This document shows positions 56,190 to 64,000 of a DNA stretch of 64,000 nt, piece by piece. Source of the stretch: Listeria farberi (lineage in GTDB: Bacteria; Bacillota; Bacilli; Lactobacillales; Listeriaceae); the NCBI RefSeq assembly GCF_014229245.1, contig NZ_JAARZJ010000007.1, positions 1 to 64,000 of the forward strand, given 5' to 3'. Below the pieces are notes generated by a model. It searched no databases, had not been told where the DNA came from, and was given only the letters and a program-made list of their open reading frames with translations. Position 1 is the first letter of the stretch. Every line of letters starts with the position of its first letter. Made by a program: the position numbers and the translations under genes.

Positions 56190-57071
56190 TTAATATTCTC
56201 TAAGTGCGATTAAATCAGCAATTTCCAAGAGAATTCCATCATCAAAATCATGCCCTGAAAGCGCTGACTTTGCAATCGTAACATGCTCATTTAATGCCCT
56301 TTTGGCACCATCAAGCGTGAGTAATCCGGGATAGGTACTTTTATTCAGAAAAGCATCCCCCCCTGTCTTTTTGCCCATTTTAGTTTCATCACCAATTACA
56401 TCTAAAATATCGTCGCTAATTTGAAACCCAATCCCAATATTTTCTGCAAAAATTCGTAAACGTTTCGTTTGTTCTGGATCAGCTCCTGCAATTTTTGCAG
56501 CGGCGGTTACAGCATAAATTAATAATTGACCCGTTTTTCGTGCATGAATGGATGATAGCTCTTCTAACGTCACTTGATTGTTTTCCGCTTCCATATCTGC
56601 AAGTTGACCGCCAACCATTCCTTCTGCACCGCTACTAAAACTGAGTTGATTAATCAAAGCAATTCGTGTTTCAAAAGATAAATTTTCATCTCTAGCTAAA
56701 ATAGAAAAAGCAAGAGTTAGCAATGCATCTCCTGCCAAAATCGCAGTTGCATCCCCAAAAACTTTATGATTAGTCCATTTGCCGCGACGATAATCATCAT
56801 TATCCATTGCTGGTAAATCATCATGAATAAGGCTATACGTGTGGATCATTTCTAATGCTGTTGCTGTTTTTACACCTAAAAGCGGATTTACCTTTAAAGC
56901 TTGAAGTGTAGCGAAAACCAGCATTGGTCGAATCCTTTTTCCGCCTGCTTGAACAGAATATAACATAGATTCTTTTAATTTAGGCTCGATATTTCGCTCG
57001 CTTATTTCTATAAAAAGCGACTCATCAATTACTTTTTTATATTTTTCTAGAAAAAGACTTAAATCTTGCAA
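56190..57071 (-). CDS. ispA: farnesyl diphosphate synthase / polyprenyl synthetase
   Basis: A 293-residue short-chain trans-prenyltransferase. The first aspartate-rich motif is 'LIHDDLPAMDNDDYRRGKW' (about residues 78-95) and the second is QISDDILDVIGDETKMGKK (about 217-235). The length and the residues before the first motif suggest farnesyl rather than longer products. It follows xseB by 2 nt, and dxs lies nearby, the typical xseAB-ispA-dxs cluster. Confidence 0.95.
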   Translation of the reverse strand: MQDLSLFLEKYKKVIDESLFIEISERNIEPKLKESMLYSVQAGGKRIRPMLVFATLQALKVNPLLGVKTATALEMIHTYSLIHDDLPAMDNDDYRRGKWTNHKVFGDATAILAGDALLTLAFSILARDENLSFETRIALINQLSFSSGAEGMVGGQLADMEAENNQVTLEELSSIHARKTGQLLIYAVTAAAKIAGADPEQTKRLRIFAENIGIGFQISDDILDVIGDETKMGKKTGGDAFLNKSTYPGLLTLDGAKRALNEHVTIAKSALSGHDFDDGILLEIADLIALREY

Positions 57072-57073
57072 AT

Positions 57074-57301
57074 TTATTCACCATCCGCTTCAAAAGGAAT
57101 TTCTTCTCCTGCATCTGTGACTACTTTTGCCATTCGTTTTTCTGCTGATTGTAATTTATCTTGGCATAATTTTGTTAGTTCGATTCCCTTTTGGTACATA
57201 TCAAGAGAATCTTCGAGTGAGGCACTACCATTTTCGAGCGCTTCTACGATTGTTTCTAATTCCGCAATTGCTTCTTCAAAAGTTTTCTTTTTAGTTGCCA
57301 C
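57074..57301 (-). CDS. xseB: exodeoxyribonuclease VII small subunit
   Basis: A 75-residue helical protein: 'TFEEAIAELETIVEALENGS', SLEDSLDMYQKGIELTKLCQ and LQSAEKRMAKV. It binds XseA to form exonuclease VII, which degrades single-stranded DNA from both ends. It overlaps xseA by 11 bp and precedes ispA by 2 nt. Confidence 0.95.
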   Translation of the reverse strand: MATKKKTFEEAIAELETIVEALENGSASLEDSLDMYQKGIELTKLCQDKLQSAEKRMAKVVTDAGEEIPFEADGE

Positions 57302-58646
57302 TTATATCTTCCTCCTTTGCGGTAATGAGTGCATCTATATGTCCACCTTGCATTTTCACTTGAATGTTATCGCCGACTTCAAGCTCCTGTACCGATTTGA
57401 CCAGTATATTTTCTTTATACGTTACACCAAATCCTCGTTTCAATAAAGAAAGAGGACTTAAATGTTCTAACGCATCTACTTGCCTGAAGAAAGATTGTTG
57501 TTTGTCTTTTAAAAGCTGCTTCATCGCTTTATCTAATGCTTGAAGTCGTGAAGTCATCTGTTCTTTTTGTAGTTCAATTTCTTTGTTCGGGTGATAGTAG
57601 TGCAGGCGATCATTTAATCGGGTGAAAGTCGTTTGTTTAATAAACAATTGCTTAGAAAAAGCACTATTTAATCGTTCAGCAAAATAATCTGTACGTTCCA
57701 TTTGTTGTTCTAATTGATGTTTTGGACCATTTAAGATTAAATGTTGTTTTAGTTGCTCTAATAATCGCTCTTTTCTTTCTAGTAATTGCCTTGTGACAGC
57801 TAGCAAACGATATTTTCGTTCTGCGAGTCGTTCTTCTAAATCACGATAGTCTGGCACAGCTAGTTCAGCTGCGGCAGTTGGTGTTGCAGCTCGTACATCC
57901 GCAGAAAAATCACTTAGCGCAAAATCGGTTTCATGACCTACTGCAGAAATTACAGGCACATCGGAATCATACACTGCACGAACAACTGGCTCTTCATTAA
58001 ATGCCCATAATTCTTCCAGAGAACCTCCACCACGCCCAATAATCATAACATCAATGTCATTCCGCTGATTTATCCGGCCAATGTTTTCGACTATTTTTTG
58101 GGCTGCTTTCTCCCCTTGAACTATTGTCGGATAAACAATCACCTCCACAGAAGGCATTCTCCGATGAATCGTTGTTAATATGTCACGTACAGCTGCACCA
58201 GTTTTTGAGGTAACAACTGCGACTTTAGACGGGAAAGAAGGAAGCACTTTTTTATGCGTTTCCGCAAAAAGTCCTTCCTTTTCTAATTGTGATTTCAATT
58301 GCTCTAATTGAACATATAGAGCTCCAACACCATCCGGTTCCATGTGTTCTGCATAAAACTGATAACGTCCAGCTTTTGTAAAAACACCAATTCGACCTGT
58401 GATAAGTACATTCATACCATCTTCAGGAACAAAACCAATTTTTTGAACTGCTTTTTGAAACATGACAGAACGAAGCATTGCAAATTCATCTTTTACCGTA
58501 AAATATAGGTGTCCACTCGCTGGTTGTTTTAAGTTAGAAATTTCACCGCGCACAAAAACTTGCTTCATGTAGGGATCCACTTCAAACTTTTTCTCAATAT
58601 ATTTGGTTATTGCTGCCACCGTCAAATATTTATCTTGCTCCATCAT
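57291..58646 (-). CDS. xseA: exodeoxyribonuclease VII large subunit
   Basis: A 450-451-residue protein with an N-terminal OB fold ('VFVRGEISNLKQPASGHLYF'), a catalytic domain with 'VVTSKTGAAVRDILTTIHRR', 'VMIIGRGGGSLEELWAFNEE' and ISAVGHETDFALSDFSADVRAATPT-type sequence, and a long coiled-coil C-terminus. The GxxG and ExD elements are intact. The start may be either of two tandem ATG codons. It lies 15 nt after folD. Confidence 0.96.
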   Translation of the reverse strand: MMEQDKYLTVAAITKYIEKKFEVDPYMKQVFVRGEISNLKQPASGHLYFTVKDEFAMLRSVMFQKAVQKIGFVPEDGMNVLITGRIGVFTKAGRYQFYAEHMEPDGVGALYVQLEQLKSQLEKEGLFAETHKKVLPSFPSKVAVVTSKTGAAVRDILTTIHRRMPSVEVIVYPTIVQGEKAAQKIVENIGRINQRNDIDVMIIGRGGGSLEELWAFNEEPVVRAVYDSDVPVISAVGHETDFALSDFSADVRAATPTAAAELAVPDYRDLEERLAERKYRLLAVTRQLLERKERLLEQLKQHLILNGPKHQLEQQMERTDYFAERLNSAFSKQLFIKQTTFTRLNDRLHYYHPNKEIELQKEQMTSRLQALDKAMKQLLKDKQQSFFRQVDALEHLSPLSLLKRGFGVTYKENILVKSVQELEVGDNIQVKMQGGHIDALITAKEEDISGN

Positions 58647-58661
58647 TTCACATCCAATTAA

Positions 58662-59516
58662 TCAATTCATTTTCCAAATGCGTTTTGCTGCTTTTAATGT
58701 GTTCGCAAGTAGCATCGTGATTGTCATCGGACCAACGCCACCTGGAACTGGTGTAATAAATCCTGCTTCTTCTACCACGTCATCAAAGTCAACATCGCCA
58801 CATAATTTATTATTTTCGTCGCGATCCATACCTACATCAATAACAATCGCACCAGGCTTAATATAGTCTTTTTTCACAAATTTAGCTAAACCTGTTGCCA
58901 CAACAAGAATATCTGCTTCTTTCGCCACTTGTGGTAAATCTTTCGTACGGCTATGCGCAATGGTTACTGTCGCGTTTTCATTTAACAATAATTGTGCTAC
59001 TGGTTTACCTACGATGTTGCTTCTACCAATAACGACAGCGCGTTTACCTTCTATTTGAGTGCCGGTCGATTTTATTAGTTCAATAATTCCTGCTGGTGTA
59101 CAAGGAACAAAAGAATCTTTTCCGATAAATAAATTGCCTACATTTACCGGGTGGAAACCGTCCACATCTTTATCATAGCTAATAGTATCAATTACTTTTT
59201 CTTCTGAAATGTGTTCTGGTAGTGGTAACTGCACGAGTATGCCGTGAATGGTATTATCTTCGTTTAGTTCTTCTACAACAGATAGTAATTTTTCTTCTGT
59301 TACATTTTCTGGAAGCTCAATTAAAACGGATTTCATACCCGCTTCTTCTGTTCTTTTTTGTTTATTTCTTACATATGTACGGGATGCTTGATTATCGCCC
59401 ACGAGCACAACAGCAAGACCTGGTTTCTTACCTTGTTTTACTAATTCAGCTACTTCTGTTGATACATTTTCTTGAATTTCTTTCGCTAATTTTTTGCCAT
59501 CAATAATTTCTCCCAT
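58662..59516 (-). CDS. folD: methylenetetrahydrofolate dehydrogenase/cyclohydrolase
   Basis: A 284-residue bifunctional enzyme for one-carbon folate interconversion, supplying formyl-THF for purines and initiator tRNA. '[20 protein letters not shown]' contains the catalytic Lys (near residue 54), QLPLPEHI and '[20 protein letters not shown]' the substrate-binding region, and '[18 protein letters not shown]' the NADP site. ATG 59514-59516 lies 7 nt after AAGGGGGC; the longer frame is rejected. A 7-bp hairpin (59578-59603) lies between nusB and folD. Confidence 0.96.
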   Translation of the reverse strand: MGEIIDGKKLAKEIQENVSTEVAELVKQGKKPGLAVVLVGDNQASRTYVRNKQKRTEEAGMKSVLIELPENVTEEKLLSVVEELNEDNTIHGILVQLPLPEHISEEKVIDTISYDKDVDGFHPVNVGNLFIGKDSFVPCTPAGIIELIKSTGTQIEGKRAVVIGRSNIVGKPVAQLLLNENATVTIAHSRTKDLPQVAKEADILVVATGLAKFVKKDYIKPGAIVIDVGMDRDENNKLCGDVDFDDVVEEAGFITPVPGGVGPMTITMLLANTLKAAKRIWKMN

Positions 59517-59611
59517 GAGTATTGCCCCCTTAAAAATACTTTCCACGTAATTATTCTTAAAAAATCACGAAATAAGGGAGTGCAAGAGAGTTCTCCTGCA
59601 CTCAATCAAGT

Positions 59612-59998
59612 TTATTTATCCTCAGGTGCAATATTAGCAAGTACGCCATTAATAAATTTACTTGATTTTTCATCGCTGTAAATTTTTGCAATTTCGATAG
59701 ATTCATTCAAACTAACTCTATTTGGTACATCTTCCAAATATTTAATTTCATATACACTTAAACGCAGTAAAGATAAATCAACTTTACTCAAGCGATCCAT
59801 ACGCCAATTATCTAAGTTAGGCTCAATGATAGCATCAATTTCAGCTTTATTGGCCATAACACCTTCTACTAAATTTTCCATGTAGTCGTCTTGCTCGTCT
59901 TCCATGATGTTTTTGATTGCTTGATCTAGCGACATTTCGTTTAGCTCTATTTGGAATAGTGCCTGAAGTGCTTTCTCGCGCGCCTCTCTTCTTTTCAT
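59612..59998 (-). CDS. nusB: transcription antitermination factor NusB
   Basis: A 128-residue all-helical protein with 'REKALQALFQIELNEMSLDQ' at the N-terminus, 'MDRLSKVDLSLLRLSVYEIK' in the middle and SSKFINGVLANI at the end. It binds boxA RNA with NusE to support antitermination of rRNA operons. It follows yqhY by 30 nt in the acc-yqhY-nusB-folD-xse operon. Confidence 0.96.
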   Translation of the reverse strand: MKRREAREKALQALFQIELNEMSLDQAIKNIMEDEQDDYMENLVEGVMANKAEIDAIIEPNLDNWRMDRLSKVDLSLLRLSVYEIKYLEDVPNRVSLNESIEIAKIYSDEKSSKFINGVLANIAPEDK

Positions 59999-60028
59999 TT
60001 TAAAGCTGCTCCTTTTGTTCCTTGAATT

Positions 60029-60436
60029 TTATAGTTCAAAATCATCGAAGGAAAGTGTTTCTGTTTTTTCAAATTGTACGCCAACGATATGCACGTTGAT
60101 TTCAAGAACATTCAACCCTGTCATATTAAAAATAGTATCTCGAACAACATCTTGAATATTTTGAGCAACAAGTGGGATAATTGCTCCAAATAGAACAGAA
60201 CAATAAAGTTCGATTAGAATACCTTCTTCAGTTAGTTCTACTTTTACGCCCTTACGATAGTTAACAGCACCACTAAATTTCTCGCGCATTTCTGTCGCAA
60301 AGCCGCCTTGCATGTAAGCAACATTTTCGATTTCACTTGCAGCAAGACCTGCAATTACGCCAATTACTTCAGGCGCAATCTCAATTTTGCCGAGCGGCGC
60401 ATCATTTTGTTTACGTAAATCTTTTGTATAAGCCAT
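60029..60436 (-). CDS. yqhY: Asp23/Gls24 family envelope stress protein (YqhY)
   Basis: A 135-residue Asp23-domain protein with 'KIEIAPEVIGVIAGLAASEI', VAYMQGGFATEM, KGVKVELTEEGILIELYCSV and a C-terminal 'VRDTIFNMTGLNVLEINVHI'. YqhY in Bacillus is linked to fatty acid synthesis through acetyl-CoA carboxylase activity, which fits its position 3 nt after accC. The biochemical role is not defined. Confidence 0.93.
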   Translation of the reverse strand: MAYTKDLRKQNDAPLGKIEIAPEVIGVIAGLAASEIENVAYMQGGFATEMREKFSGAVNYRKGVKVELTEEGILIELYCSVLFGAIIPLVAQNIQDVVRDTIFNMTGLNVLEINVHIVGVQFEKTETLSFDDFEL

Positions 60437-60439
60437 TAT

Positions 60440-61804
60440 TTAGCCCTCCTTAGAAAGATTCATTACATCATTTTGCTCCAAGAATTTTGTGTTGAAGTCG
60501 CCTGATAAAAATACGTCATTATCTAATACACGTAAATGGAATGGAATTGTCGAAGGAATGCCGTCAATTGCAAACTCGGACAATGCTCGTTTCATTTTTC
60601 GAATAACTTCTTCACGTGTTTCTGCATAACAAATTACTTTGGCAATCATTGAATCATAAAATGGTGGAATTTTGTAGTTTGGATACGCTGCCGAGTCAAT
60701 TCGAACACCTAAACCACCTGGAGGAAGGTAAAATTTAATTTCTCCGGGAGCTGGCATAAAGTTTTTCTCAGGATTTTCAGCGTTAATCCGACACTCCATC
60801 GCCCAACCTGTTAATTTCACATCTGCTTGTTTAATTTGTAGTTCTTCCCCGGAAGCCACTAAAAATTGTTGTTTAACTAAATCAACTCCGGTAACAAGTT
60901 CCGTTACCGGGTGTTCTACTTGGATACGAGTATTCATTTCCATAAAGTAGAAATTATTTTCGTGATGATCATAAATAAATTCAATGGTACCTGCGCCAGA
61001 ATAATTTACGGCTTTGGCAGCTTTGACAGCCGCTTTACCCATTTTTTGGCGTGTTTTTTCATCAATGGCAGGTGAAGGTGATTCTTCAATTAGCTTTTGC
61101 AAGCGACGTTGAATACTACAATCACGTTCTCCCAAATGAATCACGTTACCATGGTTATCAGCAAGCACTTGAATTTCTACATGACGGAAATCTTGAATGT
61201 ATTTCTCAAGATAAACACCTGGATCTCCAAATGCTGCTTCTGCTTCTTGTTGGGTAGTTTGTATTCCAGAGATTAGTTTCTCTTCATTTTCTGCTACACG
61301 AATACCTTTACCGCCACCACCTGCTGTTGCTTTGATGATTACAGGATAACCGATTTTTTTAGCAATTTTTTTACCATCTTCCACATCAGCAACGATTCCT
61401 TGTGAACCAGGAACGATTGGAACACCAGCCTTACGCATAGTTTCGCGGGCAACGTCTTTTGTCCCCATTTGCGAAATAGCGGAAGCGCTTGGCCCGATAA
61501 ACGTAATATTACAGTCTTCGCATAACTCAGCGAAATCTGCATTTTCGGCTAAGAAACCATAGCCAGGATGAATAGCATCACAGTTCGTTAAAACAGCAAG
61601 GCTAATAATATTGGACATATTTAAATAACTATCTTTTGTCGCCGCAGGACCTACACAATAAGCTTCATCCGCCAGCTGAATATGTAGCGCTTCTTTATCT
61701 GCTTCCGAATAAATCGCCACTGTCTCCACTCCAAGTTCTTTTGCAGCGCGAATGATACGGACAGCGATTTCACCACGGTTCGCTACCAGTACTTTTTTAA
61801 TCAT
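60440..61804 (-). CDS. accC: acetyl-CoA carboxylase, biotin carboxylase subunit
   Basis: A 454-residue ATP-grasp enzyme. Landmarks are VLVANRGEIAVRIIRA at the N-terminus, GYGFLAENADF, the glycine-rich ATP loop 'IIKATAGGGGKGIRVAENEE' near residue 158, and 'FYFMEMNTRIQVEHPVTELV' with catalytic residues. It carboxylates biotin on AccB for malonyl-CoA synthesis. ATG 61802-61804 is 9 nt after AAGGGG. It lies 13 nt after accB. Confidence 0.97.
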   Translation of the reverse strand: MIKKVLVANRGEIAVRIIRAAKELGVETVAIYSEADKEALHIQLADEAYCVGPAATKDSYLNMSNIISLAVLTNCDAIHPGYGFLAENADFAELCEDCNITFIGPSASAISQMGTKDVARETMRKAGVPIVPGSQGIVADVEDGKKIAKKIGYPVIIKATAGGGGKGIRVAENEEKLISGIQTTQQEAEAAFGDPGVYLEKYIQDFRHVEIQVLADNHGNVIHLGERDCSIQRRLQKLIEESPSPAIDEKTRQKMGKAAVKAAKAVNYSGAGTIEFIYDHHENNFYFMEMNTRIQVEHPVTELVTGVDLVKQQFLVASGEELQIKQADVKLTGWAMECRINAENPEKNFMPAPGEIKFYLPPGGLGVRIDSAAYPNYKIPPFYDSMIAKVICYAETREEVIRKMKRALSEFAIDGIPSTIPFHLRVLDNDVFLSGDFNTKFLEQNDVMNLSKEG

Positions 61805-61817
61805 GTTTTTCGACCCC

Positions 61818-62291
61818 TTATTTTTTTCTAACTTTGAAAAGTGGTTGTCCAAATTCGACTAATTCGCCACTTGAAACAAGAATTTCTGCGATTTCCCCGT
61901 CGATATCAGCAGTGATTTCGTTGAATAATTTCATTGCCTCTACAATACATACAACGGACTGCGCGGATACTTTAGACCCAACGCTAACAAAATTAGCATC
62001 TTCTGGTGAAGCGGATGCATAAAAAGTCCCGACCATTGGAGATGTAATTACTTCTAAGCTCGCATCTTCCTCTGCACTTGCCTCAACTTGAGGAGCAACT
62101 GCTTGTGCTACCGGCGCTGCTTGAGCTGGTGTTTGTGTGGCAGCAATTGGAGCTTCTTGGACAGCTGCTGCAACAACTGTTTTATTCTTTTTAAGCAAAA
62201 TCTTACTATCTTTCGTTTCTAACTCAAATTCATCTAGGGTTGACTCGTCAATCAGCTCAATTAGCTGTTTAATTTCATCTATTGATAACAT
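61818..62291 (-). CDS. accB: acetyl-CoA carboxylase biotin carboxyl carrier protein
   Basis: A 157-residue carrier. The N-terminus (LSIDEIKQLIELIDES) is followed by an Ala/Pro-rich flexible linker (about 50-85) and the biotinyl domain (about 85-157) with the thumb SPMVGTFY and biotinylated Lys in CIVEAMKLFNEI (about residue 123). ATG 62289-62291 is preceded at about 10 nt by AAGGAG; the longer frame runs into untranslated leader. Confidence 0.97.
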   Translation of the reverse strand: MLSIDEIKQLIELIDESTLDEFELETKDSKILLKKNKTVVAAAVQEAPIAATQTPAQAAPVAQAVAPQVEASAEEDASLEVITSPMVGTFYASASPEDANFVSVGSKVSAQSVVCIVEAMKLFNEITADIDGEIAEILVSSGELVEFGQPLFKVRKK

Positions 62292-62402
62292 ACCTTTTAC
62301 ACTCCTTAATAATACTAAAAATAAAAAATTGCATGAATCACGCATTGTCCTTATTGTACCATACTTTTTATTCAAAAGGTGTACCGGAAGCGCTGAGGAA
62401 TA

Positions 62403-62433
62403 GAAAAACAGCTGAAGAATTAACTCCAGCTGT
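62403..62433 (-). terminator. efp terminator
   Basis: ACAGCTG (62408-62414) and CAGCTGT (62427-62433) form a 7-bp stem. On the minus strand it is followed by five T. The stem is short, so read-through to accB is possible. Confidence 0.55.
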
Positions 62434-62449
62434 AGTAAACGATTCTTGC

Positions 62450-63007
62450 TTACGCCCGAGAAACATACGCTGCTTCGGTTGTATTAATAACTAGTTTGTC
62501 TCCTTCATTAACGAAAAATGGTACTTGTACAACAAGACCAGTTTCAAGAGTGGCTGGTTTAGAACCGCCTGAAGAAGTATCACCTTTAATTCCAGGATCA
62601 GTTGCAGTAACAACTAATTCTACTGTGTTGGGTAAATCAATACCGATTGTTTCACCTTGGTACATGATAATATTAATTTCCATATTTTCTTTTAAGAATT
62701 TAAGCTCATGAGCAATTTGGTCTTCCGGAAGCTCAATTTGTTCATAAGACTCATTATCCATGAATACATGATTTGTGCCATCTGCGTACAAATAGGCCAT
62801 TTTGCGATTGTCGATTTGCGCTTTTGCTACTTTTTCGCCACCACGGAATGTTTTTTCTTGGATTGCTCCTGTACGAAGGTTACGTAATTTGGAACGAACG
62901 AATGCTGCTCCTTTTCCAGGTTTTACATGTTGGAAATCTAGCACGCGCCAAATACCGTTATCTACTTCTATTGTTAACCCTGTTTTAAAGTCATTTACTG
63001 AAATCAT
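62450..63007 (-). CDS. efp: translation elongation factor P
   Basis: A 185-residue three-domain factor. Domain I (about 1-65) has the loop Lys32 in '[17 protein letters not shown]', the residue modified in Bacillus EF-P. Domains II and III end in [17 protein letters not shown]. It relieves ribosome stalling at polyproline stretches. Listeria proteins with PP motifs, including the rny leader peptide candidate here, would be potential clients. It follows the Xaa-Pro peptidase gene on the same strand, a common pairing. Confidence 0.97.
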   Translation of the reverse strand: MISVNDFKTGLTIEVDNGIWRVLDFQHVKPGKGAAFVRSKLRNLRTGAIQEKTFRGGEKVAKAQIDNRKMAYLYADGTNHVFMDNESYEQIELPEDQIAHELKFLKENMEINIIMYQGETIGIDLPNTVELVVTATDPGIKGDTSSGGSKPATLETGLVVQVPFFVNEGDKLVINTTEAAYVSRA

Positions 63008-63109
63008 GTTTTTCCTCCTGTAATTTGCAAAGTATCTTTATTTGGAGCATATTAAAACTGCTCATTCTTCCTTATTTAACCATAAAACACACAAAGTTAC
63101 AAAGAAATT

Positions 63110-64000
63110 TTATAAAATAATCAATTCTTTTGGTGAATGAATTAGAATCTCATTACCTGTTTCAGTAATTAATAGATCATCTTCAATTCTAACGCCACCG
63201 ATTCCTGGTAAATAAATTCCTGGTTCATCTGTCACAACATGTCCGACTTCCAGTTTTTGAGGGCTCTTAAAGGATAGATTTGGTCCTTCGTGAATTTCAA
63301 GTCCAATTCCATGTCCTAAAGAATGTCCAAATGCATCACCATATCCAAAGGAAGAAATATAATCACGTGCAATAGCATCTGCTTCAATCCCAGTCATGCC
63401 CGGTTTTAAGCTATCAATTACTTTTAATTGAGCATCTAAAGTGATTTGGTAAATTTCTTTTAATTTTTCTGCAGGTTCACCGACCGCGATTGTTCTTGTC
63501 ATATCCGAACAATAACCATCATAATAACAACCGTAATCCATTGTGACGAAATCGCCAACTTCAATTTTTTTATCAGAAGCGACGCCGTGTGGTAAAGCCG
63601 AACGAACTCCGGACGCAACGATTGTATCAAACGATGATGAGGTAGCTCCAGCACGTCTCATAAAGAATTCTAGTTCATTAGATACTTCGATTTCAGCCAT
63701 GCCTGGTTTAATAAATTGAATGATATGTGCAAAAGCTGCGTCAGCGATATCACATGCTGTGCGTATTGCTTTAAGTTCACTTGCAGTTTTCACTTTACGC
63801 ATTTCTTCAAAGAAACCCGTAAGCGGGATTAACTGACGGTTAAATACGTGCTCCATTTGTTTAAACTCGGATACAGTCACATAATCCGCTTCAAAATGCA
63901 GTGTTTTTGTGTCGTTTTTAATTAATAAATCTTCTACTGCATCAAAAATCGGACCAGTATGTTGTATGATTTCATATCCTTCTGCTTGTTTCGCTGCTTG
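63110..64000 (-). CDS. Xaa-Pro aminopeptidase (M24B family), 5' end outside the window
   Basis: The frame is open to the right edge; the N-terminal part of the gene lies outside. The visible 296 codons hold the pita-bread catalytic domain: metal ligands in 'VGDFVTMDYGCYYDGYCSDM' (two Asp), GHSLGHGIGLEIHEGP (His), VTDEPGIYLPG (Glu) and GGVRIEDDLLITE (Glu). It is similar to Bacillus YqhT and removes N-terminal residues before proline. An internal GTG near 63880 is not the real start, because the homologous sequence continues upstream. Confidence 0.93.
   Translation of the reverse strand, partial: QAAKQAEGYEIIQHTGPIFDAVEDLLIKNDTKTLHFEADYVTVSEFKQMEHVFNRQLIPLTGFFEEMRKVKTASELKAIRTACDIADAAFAHIIQFIKPGMAEIEVSNELEFFMRRAGATSSSFDTIVASGVRSALPHGVASDKKIEVGDFVTMDYGCYYDGYCSDMTRTIAVGEPAEKLKEIYQITLDAQLKVIDSLKPGMTGIEADAIARDYISSFGYGDAFGHSLGHGIGLEIHEGPNLSFKSPQKLEVGHVVTDEPGIYLPGIGGVRIEDDLLITETGNEILIHSPKELIIL

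Overview
The window is chromosomal DNA of a low-GC Firmicute. Gene content, gene order and protein sequences match the Listeria sensu stricto core genome (L. monocytogenes or a close relative), read in reverse orientation. Species-level diagnostics are the adjacent mdrL/ladR, lisR/lisK, the tcsA lipoprotein locus, the ptb-buk-bkd cluster and a 31-codon prli42 gene. No rRNA, tRNA, IS, prophage or CRISPR was seen. Most genes lie on the minus strand.

Layout. 1-1.3 kb: a three-gene operon of DUF2975 membrane protein, small HTH regulator and a P-loop kinase that runs off the left edge. 1.4-3.3 kb: efflux pump mdrL and its divergent PadR-type repressor ladR. 3.3-6.4 kb: pyruvate formate-lyase and its activase. 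6.8-16.6 kb: glpP, mutL, mutS, ricA, ymdB, an acetyltransferase, rny and recA (DNA repair and RNA turnover). 16.9-24.1 kb: cinA, an orphan plus-strand gene, pgsA, rodZ, ymfI and two M16 peptidase homologues. 24.2-29.2 kb: a nucleoside-type ABC importer with its lipoprotein TcsA. 29.6-36.6 kb: a ComER-like reductase, the DNA translocase SpoIIIE/FtsK, a YitT protein, tRNA hydroxylase TrhO, type 2 IPP isomerase and a DUF1033 protein. 36.7-38.2 kb: acylphosphatase, a 93-codon leader gene and lipoprotein insertase YidC2. 38.2-43.4 kb: lisRK, gnd, a peptidase-T-like gene and prli42. 43.6-50.4 kb: branched-chain keto-acid dehydrogenase with buk and ptb. 50.5-64 kb: recN, argR, tlyA, dxs, a cold-shock gene, ispA, xseBA, folD, nusB, yqhY, accCB, efp and a partial Xaa-Pro peptidase.

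The most exciting element is the leader gene at 37054-37335, directly upstream of yidC2. It encodes one membrane span and a C-terminal tract (W71, S79, then D83-D84-E85-D86) that resembles the ribosome-arrest region of Bacillus MifM. An 11-bp perfect stem joins the end of this ORF (37316-37326) to the 3' end of the yidC2 Shine-Dalgarno sequence and the bases after it (37359-37369). A ribosome stalled on the acidic codons would cover the 5' arm of the stem. This is the expected layout of a MifM-type sensor of membrane-insertion capacity, here in Listeria.

Other items worth attention are a structured 3' region after bkdB with two competing folds, an orphan immunity-like gene between pgsA and cinA, two coupled mini-ORFs in the rny leader (the second ending Trp-Pro-Pro-Thr), paired CodY-like boxes upstream of tcsA, and palindromes or repeats beside the promoters of the DUF2975 operon, mdrL/ladR and recA. 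Several start codons were moved from the longest reading frame to the codon that follows a proper ribosome binding site.
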